From the NCBI RefSeq assembly GCF_015694725.1, contig NZ_JADQDQ010000005.1, positions 186,001-250,000 on the forward strand: a stretch of DNA of 64,000 nucleotides, in the 5' to 3' direction. Both the position numbers and the translations under genes were made by a program. Within the stretch, counting starts at the first letter, position 1. Every line of letters starts with the position of its first letter. Positions 18,501 to 28,000 of this stretch are shown one piece after another. This DNA is from Hymenobacter jeongseonensis. GTDB lineage: Bacteria; Bacteroidota; Bacteroidia; Cytophagales; Hymenobacteraceae. The notes below the pieces were generated by a model. That model saw nothing but the letters and a program-made list of their open reading frames with translations. It did no database searches and was not told the origin of the DNA.

Positions 18501-18792
18501 AAGCCAATGAGATAGTGAAGTTGGAATCATTTCCAATTGGCTGCTCAACTGAGGTAAAGCCAATTGAGCTAATGGTAATCGTAGTAGCCGAAGCTGGTAC
18601 ACTTAGGGTAAAGCTACCGTCGGCATTCGTTGATGCTCCTATCGTGGTGCCTTTAACAAGCACCGTCGCTCCGGGAAGGCCCTGTCCGGATGTCCGGTCA
18701 GTTACTCGCCCCGTCAGCGAGCGTTCTTGAGCATAGACCTGCTGCAACAGGCCGGTCATGAGAAGCATGACCATACATAAGAGTTTTTTCAT
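15532..18792 (-). CDS. SusC/RagA-family TonB-dependent receptor (pair 1)
   Basis: 1086 residues from ATG 18792 (MKKLLCMVMLLMTGLLQQ), which begins a good signal peptide; an upstream ATG at 18876 would put 28 unsuitable residues before it. Order: signal peptide to about 22, carboxypeptidase-like regulatory domain (RVTDRTSGQGLPGATVLVKG) to about 105, TonB box and plug (GEVVVTGALG; VLKGANAAALYG), then the beta barrel ending in aromatic-rich strands (FYGATLNVTL). It imports an unknown ligand using TonB energy, with the SusD lid encoded 12 bases downstream. A promoter-like pair TTG-N17-TAATTTTC lies about 90 bases upstream. Confidence 0.95.
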   Translation of the reverse strand: MKKLLCMVMLLMTGLLQQVYAQERSLTGRVTDRTSGQGLPGATVLVKGTTIGASTNADGSFTLSVPASATTITISSIGFTSVEQPIGNDSNFTISLASDVKQLGEVVVTGALGIQRQQQQVGYATATIDTKELTQARVTNVANGLAGKVSGLQISTLNNSVTAAPRITLRGSRSLTGNNEALVVIDGVISTNEVLGALNPDDVASIDVLKGANAAALYGSQASNGALIITTKKGGSNSQVTFSHTSQFESISFLPKFQTEFGPGSPDWFTNSGGEPFEPDNKVDDEYHHQYQGFENQQYGPRFDGSMRPFGQTLADGSVQMLSYEARPDEKRDFFNTGYQVQNGVTFSGGDEKTKFFTSYQNLQNQGIVPGDKFGRNSFRFNASREIGRLNIGFNLSYSLQKANYTSNLDRNTSVYWNVFNTSVMAPLTSYKDYRNDKFSEPNYGYYNAYYYNPYFIIDANRTTDRRNTLQGNIDVTYKLTDWLRANYRIGTTNINQANIDTQNKFTLDANSPKQIGSYPGFVRDLTSAQNRTNSDLFLSMDKTFGDISVQAILGNNVQVNTSRFNYVASTALAVPVVGDAFNLSNRVGNLDGANARAESRLIAFYGDLTLGYKDFFYLHGSGRQDNISILDSDNQSFFYPGVDASFIFTNAVPVLKELSFLDYGKIRGGITKVSQVNLGGATANGVYNSFGAYRLNSTFSNGTGFPFGNLASFTANGGLVQPGLKPEDTRSIETGIELSFLQRRVSTAVTYYAQKSTNQTVTTSISGTSGYQSLLLNAGEVQNRGVEIDLNITPIRVQDGLTVTVGGNYNFNENEVVSLPNGLSQLNLTGSGRQSTNADLFAIPGQAFPVLQGTYYQRTEDGRVKMVKVSDPNDATLERYAPLIASDQKIFGNTQPKHRYGMNTSISYKGLTLAGQGELRTGYVVYNTIGENLDFTGGGQRSAQYGRQDFVYPNSAVPVTDAGGNVTYVSNTSKLTPGGSEFWANNPTWNTGVAENYVTTGKFFKIRELSLGYSLPTALVSKLGLVKGASFNVFGRNIFTWVPKENIYTDPEFSGTAIGSNAVGINSVLQTPPTKFYGATLNVTL

Positions 18793-18876
18793 TTGTTTTT
18801 GAGTTGGTGAGTGAATTTGGTTAGGAGTGAAAAGAGTAAAAAAAGATTTTGGGTAAGCGAGAGAGCAATAATACAC

Positions 18877-18904
18877 GAAAATTAGGTCACACTGCTATTC
18901 GCAA
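18877..18904 (-). promoter_or_regulatory. Candidate promoter of susC pair 1
   Basis: On the minus strand TTG, 17 bases, then TAATTTTC (seven of eight positions of TAnnTTTG). The leader to the ATG at 18792 would be about 80 bases. Confidence 0.4.
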
Positions 18905-19259
18905 CTTCCAGGGCCTAACACTTTAAAGACCGGCTGAACATGTGATGCGAGGATTTATTCCTATTTTTTTATTTGCCATATAACTGATAACAAAGAAGTT
19001 ATTTACACATTAAGCAGGCACACACTCGTGATAACCCGCGTAGCTCGCCTTCAAAATTTTCGCCTGCACTGCTCTTCTCTATAGCAGACAGATTTCTTGT
19101 TTTCATTCTAAAAACAACGCTACACTCAGAATTTGCTTTGCTTAAAACCTGAATTTTCAAATTATAGCATGTGCGTTTACACTAAATGTACAGCTTTTCT
19201 ATCTATAGTAAAGAGGGTTGAGCTGTGTCCGGTAACATAGCGTTCAGCTTTCTGCTATC

Positions 19260-19291
19260 AAAAAGGGCTTCCAAAACTGGCAGCCCTTTTT
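19260..19291. terminator. Orphan terminator-like hairpin
   Basis: 10-bp stem AAAAAGGGCT/AGCCCTTTTT with a 12-base loop, good in both directions. No gene ends nearby on either strand, so it may end an unannotated small RNA or be a relic. Confidence 0.55.
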
Positions 19292-19812
19292 AGTGACAGT
19301 GCAGCATCATATTATAATAGTATTAAAATTTCAATACAATATATAGAAATATAAATCAAGTTATGTTATTTATAAAGGGGAGACAATACATATTAACTAC
19401 AAATCATTATTTCAATATACAATAGTATTAAATTATGTAAATACTGAATGGTATTTCTGGTAACGTAACTAGGTGAAGGCCTTTACATATTCCCTTCTAT
19501 CGCAGTTATGAGTGCATGCATTTTGAGTTTCACTGATATTGGTGGGCTCGTAGAAAATGGGCCATTTGCGATTTTTTGGCGATTTCATATTACATATAAA
19601 TATAATACAATACTACTTCAACGTGCCCGGACCTTGCCTGTAGCATCTCAATCTGTTTTATAATTGAAAGAGGGCCATTTACAATAAAGGTCACTAAAGT
19701 GCCTTGTCTGCATCATACAACCAATTTTTAACGAAGCAATTACAAACTAGCTGCCGGCTATTAACAGTCTTTTTAGATGATTTAATTGTTTTATATTGCG
19801 TAGAAATTAAGT

Positions 19813-19820
19813 TATTTTTG
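19813..19820 (+). promoter_or_regulatory. -7 box of the susC pair 2 operon
   Basis: TATTTTTG, exact TAnnTTTG, within a longer stretch TTATTTTTGATA that recurs unchanged upstream of susC pair 3. TTG elements lie 14 and 24 bases upstream, neither at ideal spacing. Confidence 0.5.
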
Positions 19821-19858
19821 ATACACTGGGATGATTTATTACTTAACACTTTATGTCC

Positions 19859-22800
19859 ATGAAAATAATACTATTGTTGAATCTGATATTTGTGCTCAGC
19901 TTGTTTCAGCAGGCTATGGGGCAAACCCGGACCATTTCGGGTCGAGTGACGGACCAGCGCAGTGGCGAGGGGCTGCCAGGCGTCACGATACTGCTGCGAG
20001 GCACGGCCAACGGCGTGTCGACGAATGCCGACGGAGGGTTTACCCTCTCAGTGCCGGAAACAGGGGGTACCTTGGTTATCAGCTCGCTCAGCTACGTGAC
20101 CCAGGAACGTGAAATTGGGACCGAGTCAACGTTCAACATTGCGTTGGTACCGGATGTGAAACAGCTGAGCGAAGTGGTGGTGACGGGTTTTGGCACCCAA
20201 GAACGGCGCGATGTGACGGGGTCTATTTCGTCGGTGCAGGGCGAAGCCATTGCCAACTTGGCCACGCCCAGCTTTGCCCAGCAACTGGCGGGGCGAGCAG
20301 CGGGCGTGAGCATTACCACGCCTTCGGGCTTGCTGGGGCAGCAGCCGCGAATCCTCATTCGGGGTGTCAACTCTATTTCGTCGGGGACGACGCCGCTGGT
20401 GGTGGTGGACGGGGTGCCCATTTTTACGGGCAGCCAAAGCCAGTTGGGCTCCGGTTTCACCACTAACCCGCTGGCGGACATCAACCCCAACGACATCGAA
20501 AGCTACGAGGTGCTGAAAGACGCGTCGTCAACGGCCATTTACGGGTCGCGCGGCGCCAATGGCGTTATCCTCATCACCACGAAAAAGGGGCGACAGGGCC
20601 GGGCGCAGGTGACGTACGACAACTACCTCGGCGTGGCCCGTACGCTAAAGCGCTACAAGGTGCTGAATGCCGACCAGTTCATCGAAATCAGCAACGAAAA
20701 GCAAGCCAACGCTTCGGCAACGCCGATTACACAGCCCATTGCGGCGCCGTTTGAGTTGAACGGAGCGCCCGTGAGCACGGATTGGCAGGATGAGATTTTC
20801 CGGACGGGCTTTCAGCAGAACCACGTGCTGGGGGTTTCGGGTGCCACGGAGCGCACCAATTATTACTTCTCGGGCGGCTACACGGACCAGACGGGGGTGG
20901 TGCGGGCCAATTCGTTGAAACGCTTCTCTTTCCGGGCCAACGTGGACCAGGAAGTACGGGAGTGGTTGCGCGTGGGCCTGAACCTGGGGGCTACCCGAAC
21001 CCAAACCCTGGGCTTGAATACGTCGACCAACGGCTTGTCGGGCAACGTGACCAATGCCTTGTCGGCCTTCCCCAACGTGCCCGCCCGCAACCCCGACGGC
21101 ACCCCTTACGTGGACCCGACATCAGGGGCGCTGGGCCAGGGCAACAACGCCCAAGCCATTGCATTTGCATACCCGAACATCATTTTTCAGCTGGAGAACA
21201 ACATTTACCGCAATACCAGCTACCGCCTGCTGGGCAACGTGTACGGGGAGATTGAGCCGGTGACGGGCCTACGGCTGCGCGGCCAGTTGGGCACCGATAC
21301 CAACCTGAACGAGGACTTCCAGTTCTTGGACCCGCGCCAGGGCGACGGGCGCAGTTCGGGTGGCGTGGTGCTGCAAAGCCAAGCGCCCAACGTGCGGTGG
21401 AACTCGCAGCTCACCCTCACCTACCAGCGGCCTTTAGGCGAAAACCAGAAGATTAACGCGGTGGTGGGCGGCGAATGGCAGAAGTCGCGGCAGCAATACT
21501 TCGCGGCGCAGGGCCAAGGCCTTTCCGACGTTTACTTTGGCCCGAACAGCATCGTGACGGGTACCGTGAACACGCCCACCATATTTGGGGACTTTGTGGA
21601 GCGTGGCTACCAGTCGTACTTCGGCCGGCTGAACTATTCGTTGCTGGACCGCTATCTGGTATCAGCCACGCTGCGGGCAGACAAGATTTCGTCGCTCGCA
21701 CCGGGCAACCGGCTGGGCTACTTTCCCGGCGCCTCACTGGGCTGGCGGGTATCGCAGGAGCCTTTCCTGCAGGGCTTGGACCTGACATGGCTCAGCGACT
21801 TCAAGCTGCGTGCATCGTACGGCGTGGTGGGCAATACGGAAATCGGGGATTTTCCCTTCGCCGGCTTATATAGTGCGGGCAAATACGGCTCGCAGCCCGG
21901 AATCGGCTACAACACCACCAGCGGCACTAGCGGCCAGTTTGGCAACGCCAACCTGAAATGGGAAAACTCCAAGAAGACGGATTTCGGGTTTGACCTGGGC
22001 TTGTTCGATTCGCGCATCACCCTGACGGCCGACTACTACCGCAACAACAACGACGACCTGATTCTCTTTGTGCGTACGCCCATTTCGCTGGGCATTCCGC
22101 TCAATGGCTACAGTGCCAACGTGGGCGCTATGGTGAGCCGGGGCGTAGAGTTGGGCCTGAACACGGTGAACATCCGGAACGAGAACCTGAGCTGGACCAC
22201 CAACTTCAACTTCTCCACCAACCACACCGAAATCACTCGGCTGGCCAACAACAACGAGGACCTGCTGAATCCTTACAACGTCACCCGCCTCGGCAATGGC
22301 ATCGGCGAAATCTACGGCTACGATTATCAGGGCGTGAACCCGGCCAACGGCAACCCCTTGTACCGGAAGCGCGACGGCTCGCTGATACAAGGCAACCTGA
22401 ACACGGGCACGTACGCCGTTTACGACCCCGCCAGCCCCAACGACGTGTCGCAAGCCTCAACCCTGAGCGCCGCCAACGACCGTTTCATTCTGGGCCCTTC
22501 CAATCCCACCTACTTCGGCGGTATCACCAATACCGTTACGTACGGGGGCTTCGATTTTGAGCTGTTCATTCGGTATTCCGGGGGCAACAAAATCATGAAC
22601 GTCACCCGCCAGCAGCTGCTGCGCATGGACTTCGTGAACAACAGCACCGAAATATTGGAGCGGTGGACCACGCCGGGCCAGCAAACCAACGTGCCCAAGG
22701 CTATTTTGGGCCGTTCGGACTTCACCAACCTCAACAACGCGGCCTCGACCCGTTTTGTAGAGGACGGCGACTTTGTGCGGGTGCAAAACCTGACGCTGGG

Positions 22801-23029
22801 CTACACACTGCCCAAATCGGTGCTGGGCGTCACCACCCTGAGCCGGGTGCGGGTGTATGCCCAGGTACAAAACCTGCACACGTTCACCAAATACAAGGGT
22901 GTTGACCCCGAGGTGAATGCCAACATCACGGCCACGCAGGGCAACACGTCCAACAACCAATCGGGCATCGACTTCAACAGCAACCCGCAACAGCGCGTGA
23001 TTACTGGCGGCCTCAACGTGGCGTTTTAA
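19859..23029 (+). CDS. SusC/RagA-family TonB-dependent receptor (pair 2)
   Basis: About 1056 residues from ATG 19859 (MKIILLLNLIFVLSLFQQ). An ATG at 19853 is also in frame, but the context TCC-ATG-AAAA matches the start of the pair 3 homologue. Signal peptide, carboxypeptidase-like regulatory domain (SGRVTDQRSGEGLPGVTILLRG), TonB box SEVVVTGFG, plug (SYEVLKDASSTAIYGSRGANG) and a full barrel ending RVITGGLNVAF. The first 130 residues are very similar to the pair 3 protein, pointing to shared ancestry. It is followed 21 bases later by its SusD partner. Substrate unknown. Confidence 0.96.
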   Translation: MKIILLLNLIFVLSLFQQAMGQTRTISGRVTDQRSGEGLPGVTILLRGTANGVSTNADGGFTLSVPETGGTLVISSLSYVTQEREIGTESTFNIALVPDVKQLSEVVVTGFGTQERRDVTGSISSVQGEAIANLATPSFAQQLAGRAAGVSITTPSGLLGQQPRILIRGVNSISSGTTPLVVVDGVPIFTGSQSQLGSGFTTNPLADINPNDIESYEVLKDASSTAIYGSRGANGVILITTKKGRQGRAQVTYDNYLGVARTLKRYKVLNADQFIEISNEKQANASATPITQPIAAPFELNGAPVSTDWQDEIFRTGFQQNHVLGVSGATERTNYYFSGGYTDQTGVVRANSLKRFSFRANVDQEVREWLRVGLNLGATRTQTLGLNTSTNGLSGNVTNALSAFPNVPARNPDGTPYVDPTSGALGQGNNAQAIAFAYPNIIFQLENNIYRNTSYRLLGNVYGEIEPVTGLRLRGQLGTDTNLNEDFQFLDPRQGDGRSSGGVVLQSQAPNVRWNSQLTLTYQRPLGENQKINAVVGGEWQKSRQQYFAAQGQGLSDVYFGPNSIVTGTVNTPTIFGDFVERGYQSYFGRLNYSLLDRYLVSATLRADKISSLAPGNRLGYFPGASLGWRVSQEPFLQGLDLTWLSDFKLRASYGVVGNTEIGDFPFAGLYSAGKYGSQPGIGYNTTSGTSGQFGNANLKWENSKKTDFGFDLGLFDSRITLTADYYRNNNDDLILFVRTPISLGIPLNGYSANVGAMVSRGVELGLNTVNIRNENLSWTTNFNFSTNHTEITRLANNNEDLLNPYNVTRLGNGIGEIYGYDYQGVNPANGNPLYRKRDGSLIQGNLNTGTYAVYDPASPNDVSQASTLSAANDRFILGPSNPTYFGGITNTVTYGGFDFELFIRYSGGNKIMNVTRQQLLRMDFVNNSTEILERWTTPGQQTNVPKAILGRSDFTNLNNAASTRFVEDGDFVRVQNLTLGYTLPKSVLGVTTLSRVRVYAQVQNLHTFTKYKGVDPEVNANITATQGNTSNNQSGIDFNSNPQQRVITGGLNVAF

Positions 23030-23050
23030 CCTTCCTAGCCTTCCTTTATT

Positions 23051-24697
23051 ATGAACAGCATATTTAAAGTTAGCCAAGCCCCTTTTCGGCCCTTGGCGCT
23101 GGCAAGCGGCCTGGTAATGGCCTTGGGTTCTTGCGACGTCACCGACCTCCAGCCCCAAAATGCCCTCGCAGAAAATGTGGTGTACAGCGACCCAGCCCGG
23201 GTGGCACTGGCCGTTACCGGGGTGTACAGTGCCGCCCAATCCGGCTACTACGACCCGCTGACTGGCGGCGTCCTGCAAACCCGCGGCTATCCGTTTGGGG
23301 GGGCTGCCACTGAGCTCGACGATGTGCGGGGCGAAGATGTGGTGGACATGGCCGGTTTCTTTGGCATCGTGTACACCAACGCCATTACCCCGGCCAGCCC
23401 CAACATCGTCAATATGTGGAGCGGCTGCTATGCGGTTATCAACCAAGCCAACGTGACGCTGGCCGGCATCCGTCAGGCGGCAGCCAACGGCGTAATTACC
23501 CCGCAACAATTGGATGTGTACGAGGGCGAATTGCTTTTCCTGCGCGCCCTGGCTCACCATCAGTTGGTTATTCACTTCTCTCGGCCCTTTACTGAGAACA
23601 ACGGTAGCAGTCCCGGAGTACCCTACCGCACCGACCCCATCAACACCGAAGCGGCCGTAGCCCAGGCCCGCACCGCAGAGCGCGGGACCGTGGCCGAGGT
23701 GTACACAAAAATGCTGACCGACTTGGACTCAGCCGAATCCAAACTGCCGGACACCCGCTCCGGCAACGCGCGCGTGACCCGAGCAACCAAAGGCGCCGCC
23801 ATCGCCCTGAAGCAACGCCTGCGTCAACACCAGGGCAACTGGGCCGCCGTGGTCACCGAAGGCCAAAAGCTCATTCAAGGCACCACATCATTTACCAGCC
23901 CCATTGGCGGCTATGCCTTGGCCGCAACCCCGCAGGCAGCGTTCCCCGGCGGGGCGACAGTTACGGCCGAGAATATTTTCTCGATTGAGAACAGCTCCGA
24001 CGATAACCCGGGCGTGAATGGGGGACTGCCTAACGTGTTTGGCTCACGCTCTGGCCCGCCGGCCAACACAACTGGTACAGGCCGGGCCTTGGTCGCCATC
24101 AGTCCGTTGCTCTACAATGCTTCTTTCTTTACGTGCGACGACTTGCGCCGGACGCAGCTTATGCAGTTGGATGCCGGTTCGCAGCCTCGCATCGTCACCC
24201 GCAAATACCGCGACCCCGCTACTAGCACCGACTTCGCGCCCATTATTCGGTACGCTGAAGTGCTGCTCAACCAAGCCGAGGCCTTGGCCCGATTGGGCAC
24301 CAACAATACCCTGGCCCTGGCCTTGCTAAACGCCGTGCGCAACCGCGCCGTAACCGCTGCGGCCGAACAATACGCGCCCGGCTCGCTTGCCGGCACGGCA
24401 TTGGTGCAAGCCATCCTCAACGAACGGCGCATCGAGTTCGTGGCCGAAGGCTTCCGCTGGGACGACATCCACCGCCTGTCCGGCGAAATGACGTTCAGCC
24501 CGCGGCCGGGTGGCGGCATTCCGGCCAAGTACGCCACCGCTCAGATTACCACCACGGCCTACGGCTGCAAGGCGCCCACCGTAGCGCCGGGCCAGGTGGA
24601 CATTGCTTACTCCACCCCTCTATTTCTGTGGCCCATTCCTTCTTTGGAAACCGCCAATAATCCGACATTAGCGGCGCAGCAAAATCCCGGTTACTAA
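23051..24697 (+). CDS. SusD/RagB-family outer-membrane lipoprotein (pair 2)
   Basis: 548 residues; signal peptide with lipidated Cys28 in MALGSC. The TPR-like SusD core is recognisable: EGELLFLRALAHHQLVIHFSRPF, then RYAEVLLNQAEALARLG and NERRIEFVAEGFRWDDIHRL near the C-terminus, which are hallmark RagB/SusD segments. Surface ligand-binding lid for the SusC encoded just upstream. A strong terminator follows 19 bases after the stop, so pair 2 is a self-contained two-gene operon. Confidence 0.95.
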   Translation: MNSIFKVSQAPFRPLALASGLVMALGSCDVTDLQPQNALAENVVYSDPARVALAVTGVYSAAQSGYYDPLTGGVLQTRGYPFGGAATELDDVRGEDVVDMAGFFGIVYTNAITPASPNIVNMWSGCYAVINQANVTLAGIRQAAANGVITPQQLDVYEGELLFLRALAHHQLVIHFSRPFTENNGSSPGVPYRTDPINTEAAVAQARTAERGTVAEVYTKMLTDLDSAESKLPDTRSGNARVTRATKGAAIALKQRLRQHQGNWAAVVTEGQKLIQGTTSFTSPIGGYALAATPQAAFPGGATVTAENIFSIENSSDDNPGVNGGLPNVFGSRSGPPANTTGTGRALVAISPLLYNASFFTCDDLRRTQLMQLDAGSQPRIVTRKYRDPATSTDFAPIIRYAEVLLNQAEALARLGTNNTLALALLNAVRNRAVTAAAEQYAPGSLAGTALVQAILNERRIEFVAEGFRWDDIHRLSGEMTFSPRPGGGIPAKYATAQITTTAYGCKAPTVAPGQVDIAYSTPLFLWPIPSLETANNPTLAAQQNPGY

Positions 24698-24715
24698 GAA
24701 GCTATATTTGGATAC

Positions 24716-24752
24716 AAAAGCCCCAGCCATCCCAGGCTGGGGCTTTTTTTTG
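24716..24752 (+). terminator. Intrinsic terminator of SusCD pair 2
   Basis: 13-bp stem (24716-24728 with 24735-24747) with a GC-rich core, followed by nine T in total. Confidence 0.9.
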
Positions 24753-24972
24753 CTGCTGCCAGTCCGTAAACTCTCGATTTTGGGTCCCCAAAAAATAATA
24801 TCGGATTAAAAATTGATTAAAAATAGGCGTCTCTCTTTTAGACAATCTTGAAACTGAACAATTCAGCCTCATTTTTTTAATGTAAATGCAAAAAATATTC
24901 GGTTTTTAAAAAAAATAACTGCTTTTTAGAGGCTATCTGCATTTTTTTCATGCTGATTTAACGGTTGTGCCT

Positions 24973-24980
24973 TATTTTTG
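24973..24980 (+). promoter_or_regulatory. -7 box of the susC pair 3 operon
   Basis: TATTTTTG, exact TAnnTTTG, in the same TTATTTTTGATA context as pair 2. It lies about 48 bases before the ATG at 25029. No TTG at ideal spacing. Confidence 0.5.
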
Positions 24981-25028
24981 ATAATACAAAGTTCCCATAA
25001 ACATTTTTTTAACATCACTTTTTTGTCC

Positions 25029-28000
25029 ATGAAAAAAATCATACTCATGAGTTTTGTGCTCATGTTTACTCTCCTTCACGGGGCGATGGCACAAACCCGC
25101 ACCGTGTCTGGTCGGGTGACAGACCAAGCCACGGGCAGCGGCCTGCCTGGCGTTACTGTATTGCTGAAAGGCACAACAAATGGCGTTTCTTCGAATGCTG
25201 ACGGCGCTTTCAGCCTCAGTGTACCTGAATCGGGTGGGACGCTCGTATTCAGTTCAGTTGGCATGACGACGCAGGAGCGTAACATTGGCACCGACTCGCA
25301 GTTCGATATTGCTTTGGTGACTGACACCAAGCAGTTGACGGAAGTAATCGTAACCGGCTACGGTGCTCAGCAAGAGCGCCGGGACGTTATCGGCTCTATT
25401 GCTTCGGTAAAATCTTCTGACTTTAAAGACCAACCCATCATCGGTGTTGACCAAGCGTTGCAGGGCCGCGCCGCAGGTGTGCAGGTAACCCAGGCCTCGG
25501 GTACGCCCGGTTCGGGCATCAGCGTGCGGGTTCGTGGCGCGGCTTCTATCGGAGCCAGCAACGAGCCGCTGTATGTAGTTGACGGTTTGCCTGTTATCAC
25601 TGGCAATACCTCGCAGCTCGGCGCGGGCAACCAGGGCACGAACGGTTTGAACGACATCAACCCGAACGACATCGAATCCATTGAGGTCCTGAAAGATGCT
25701 GCTTCGGCCGCCATCTACGGTTCGCGGGCTTCGAACGGCGTCGTGCTCATTACCACCAAGCGTGGCAAAGCCGGCAAAGCCCGTGTCGACGTTGATTACT
25801 ACACCGGTTCGCAATCGGTCTGGAAGCGCCCCGAAGTAATCACCGGCTCGCAGCAAACCCAACTGTTCTTGGACGCTGCCGCCAACCGCTTCCCCGCCAA
25901 CGCCAACGGTAATTACCCTACCACTTTTGGTCCTGCTAACGACCGCTACGTGTTCCGTACCAATGCTGACTTAGCGGCTTACATCTACGGCCCGGGCGAC
26001 GTTGGTGCGAAAGATGCTAACGGCCTCCGCGACTACATTACCCCCACTGGCAACCCCATCCGGCCCCTTACCCAGTTCCAAAACCCCAGCACGGCTACTA
26101 ATACGGACTTCGTGAACGAGGTATTGCAGTCGGCTCCCATCAGCAATTACGGCCTGACTTTCTCGGGCGGCACAGATGCTAACCGCTACCGCGTAGGCTT
26201 GAACTACTTCGACCAGGAAGGCACCATTGTTGGCTCGGGCTTTACCCGCGGCAGCGCCCGCTTGACCCTCGACAACAAGGTTTCAGACAAGGTGCGCATG
26301 GGAACGTCGGTGGGCTTGACCCAGAGCGTTAACAACCGTATCAACAACGACAACAGCATTTACGGGGTACTGACGACTGCTCGTCTTTACTCCCGCGACC
26401 TGCCCATCTACCGCCCAGATGGCACGTACTACAAGGATGGCTCGCTCGAGAACCCGGTAGCTGCTGCCAAAGAGCCTATCATCAAGAGCGTTAACAACCG
26501 CCTGATTGGCAGCCAGTACGCTGAATTTGAATTCATCAAGAACCTGAAGTACCGCGCTACGTTTGGCCTGGACTACACTTACGCCCGTGATGACCGGTTT
26601 TACTCGACCCTGACCAACGCCGGTGCTGCCGTACGTGGCGAAGCCAGCTTGGGCACGCTCCAGGACCTGAACTATAACCACATCAGCGCTTTCAACTACG
26701 CCAAGACGTTTGCCGAAGACCACAACGTGAGCGCCTTGCTCGTGGGTGAATACCAGCGCGATTCCTATAGCGACTCGTTCCTGCAGGCTACGGGCTTCCC
26801 CAGCAACTCCATCCGTGAGTTATCGGCCGGTGCCAACAAGACCATTGCTACTTCCAGCTCAACCGGCAACGCCCTGTTCGGTGCCCTGGCCAAAGTTGAT
26901 TACTCGTTCAGAGGCCGTTACCTGTTGGGTGCCTCGGTTCGTCGTGACCAGTCGTCGCGTTTCGGTAAGGACAACCAAGTAGGTTACTTCCCAGCCGTAT
27001 CGGCAGGATGGCGTGTAATAGACGAAGCTTTCTTCAAGGACCAAACGGTTGTGAGCGAAATGAAGCTGCGTGGTAGCTACGGCGAAACCGGCAACCAGCC
27101 CAACGGCAATTTCACTTCGCGTGGTCTGATTGGCCCGGGCGCCAACTACCTCGACCAAGGCGGTTTGGCATTCACTCAATTGGCTAACCCCAGCCTGAAG
27201 TGGGAGCGCACAAAGCAAACCAACGTCGGCATTGACCTCGGCTTCTTGGAGAACCGTTTCTACATTTCGGCCGACGTTTACCAGCGTAAGACGGACGACT
27301 TGTTGTTGCCCCAGCGTTTACCCACAGATACAGGTTTCCCAAGTTACTCAGCCAACGTCGGCAATATTGAGAATAAAGGCGTTGAACTCGCTTTGACGAC
27401 CGTCAACTTCCGCAACGAAGGCACCGGCTTCAACTGGGAAACCAACTTCAACATCAGCTTCAACCGTAACAAAGTAACCAAGCTCTCGGACCCTGCCATC
27501 ACGGGTTCGGCTGCCGGTTTCGCCAGCCGCCTCATCGTGGGCCAGCCCCTCGGCGCTTTCTACGGCTACCGTGTTGACCGTTTGTTCCAGACGCAGGAAG
27601 AAATCAACCTGCTGGATGCTGAAGCAAAAGTGAAGTCCAATTCGCCTACTGCCCTCTACCAGACGAGCCTGACTCGCCCCGGCGACATTAAGTTCAAGGA
27701 CCTGAACGGCGACGGCCGCATCACGGCTGCTGACCAGGAAATCATGGGCAACGCCCAGCCCAAGTTCTTTGGTGGCATCACCAACACGTTCCGCTACATG
27801 GGCTTTGACCTGAGTGCTTTCGTGCAGTACAACGTTGGCAACAAAATCTACAACCACTCGAAAGCCTTTACCCAAGGCATGAGCACCACCTACAGCCAGG
27901 ACGTTGACGTGTTGAACCGCTGGACCCCGACCAACACGAACACCAACATTCCCCGTGCCGTGTACGCCGACCCCAACACGAATGCTCGTACTTCCGACCG

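Larger units (their letters stand above)
18793..19858. other. 1 kb AT-rich non-coding stretch between divergent susC genes
   Basis: No credible reading frame on either strand. It should hold the promoters of both divergent susC genes. The middle (about 19300-19480) is extremely AT-rich and contains a direct repeat AATAGTATTAAA at 19316 and 19421. A terminator-shaped hairpin at 19260-19291 has no gene to end. Its composition differs sharply from the flanking coding DNA. Confidence 0.7.
24698..25028. other. AT-rich spacer between SusCD pairs 2 and 3
   Basis: 331 bases. It holds the pair 2 terminator, a long A/T-tract region (about 24780-24950) and the pair 3 promoter box. No reading frame of note. 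The A/T tracts upstream of the box could act as an UP-like or curved-DNA element, which is inference. Confidence 0.6.

Noticed and set aside
22457..23575. 372-residue minus-strand open frame across the susC/susD pair 2 junction
   Set aside because: Antisense shadow; it crosses the boundary of two clear genes and shows no protein features.
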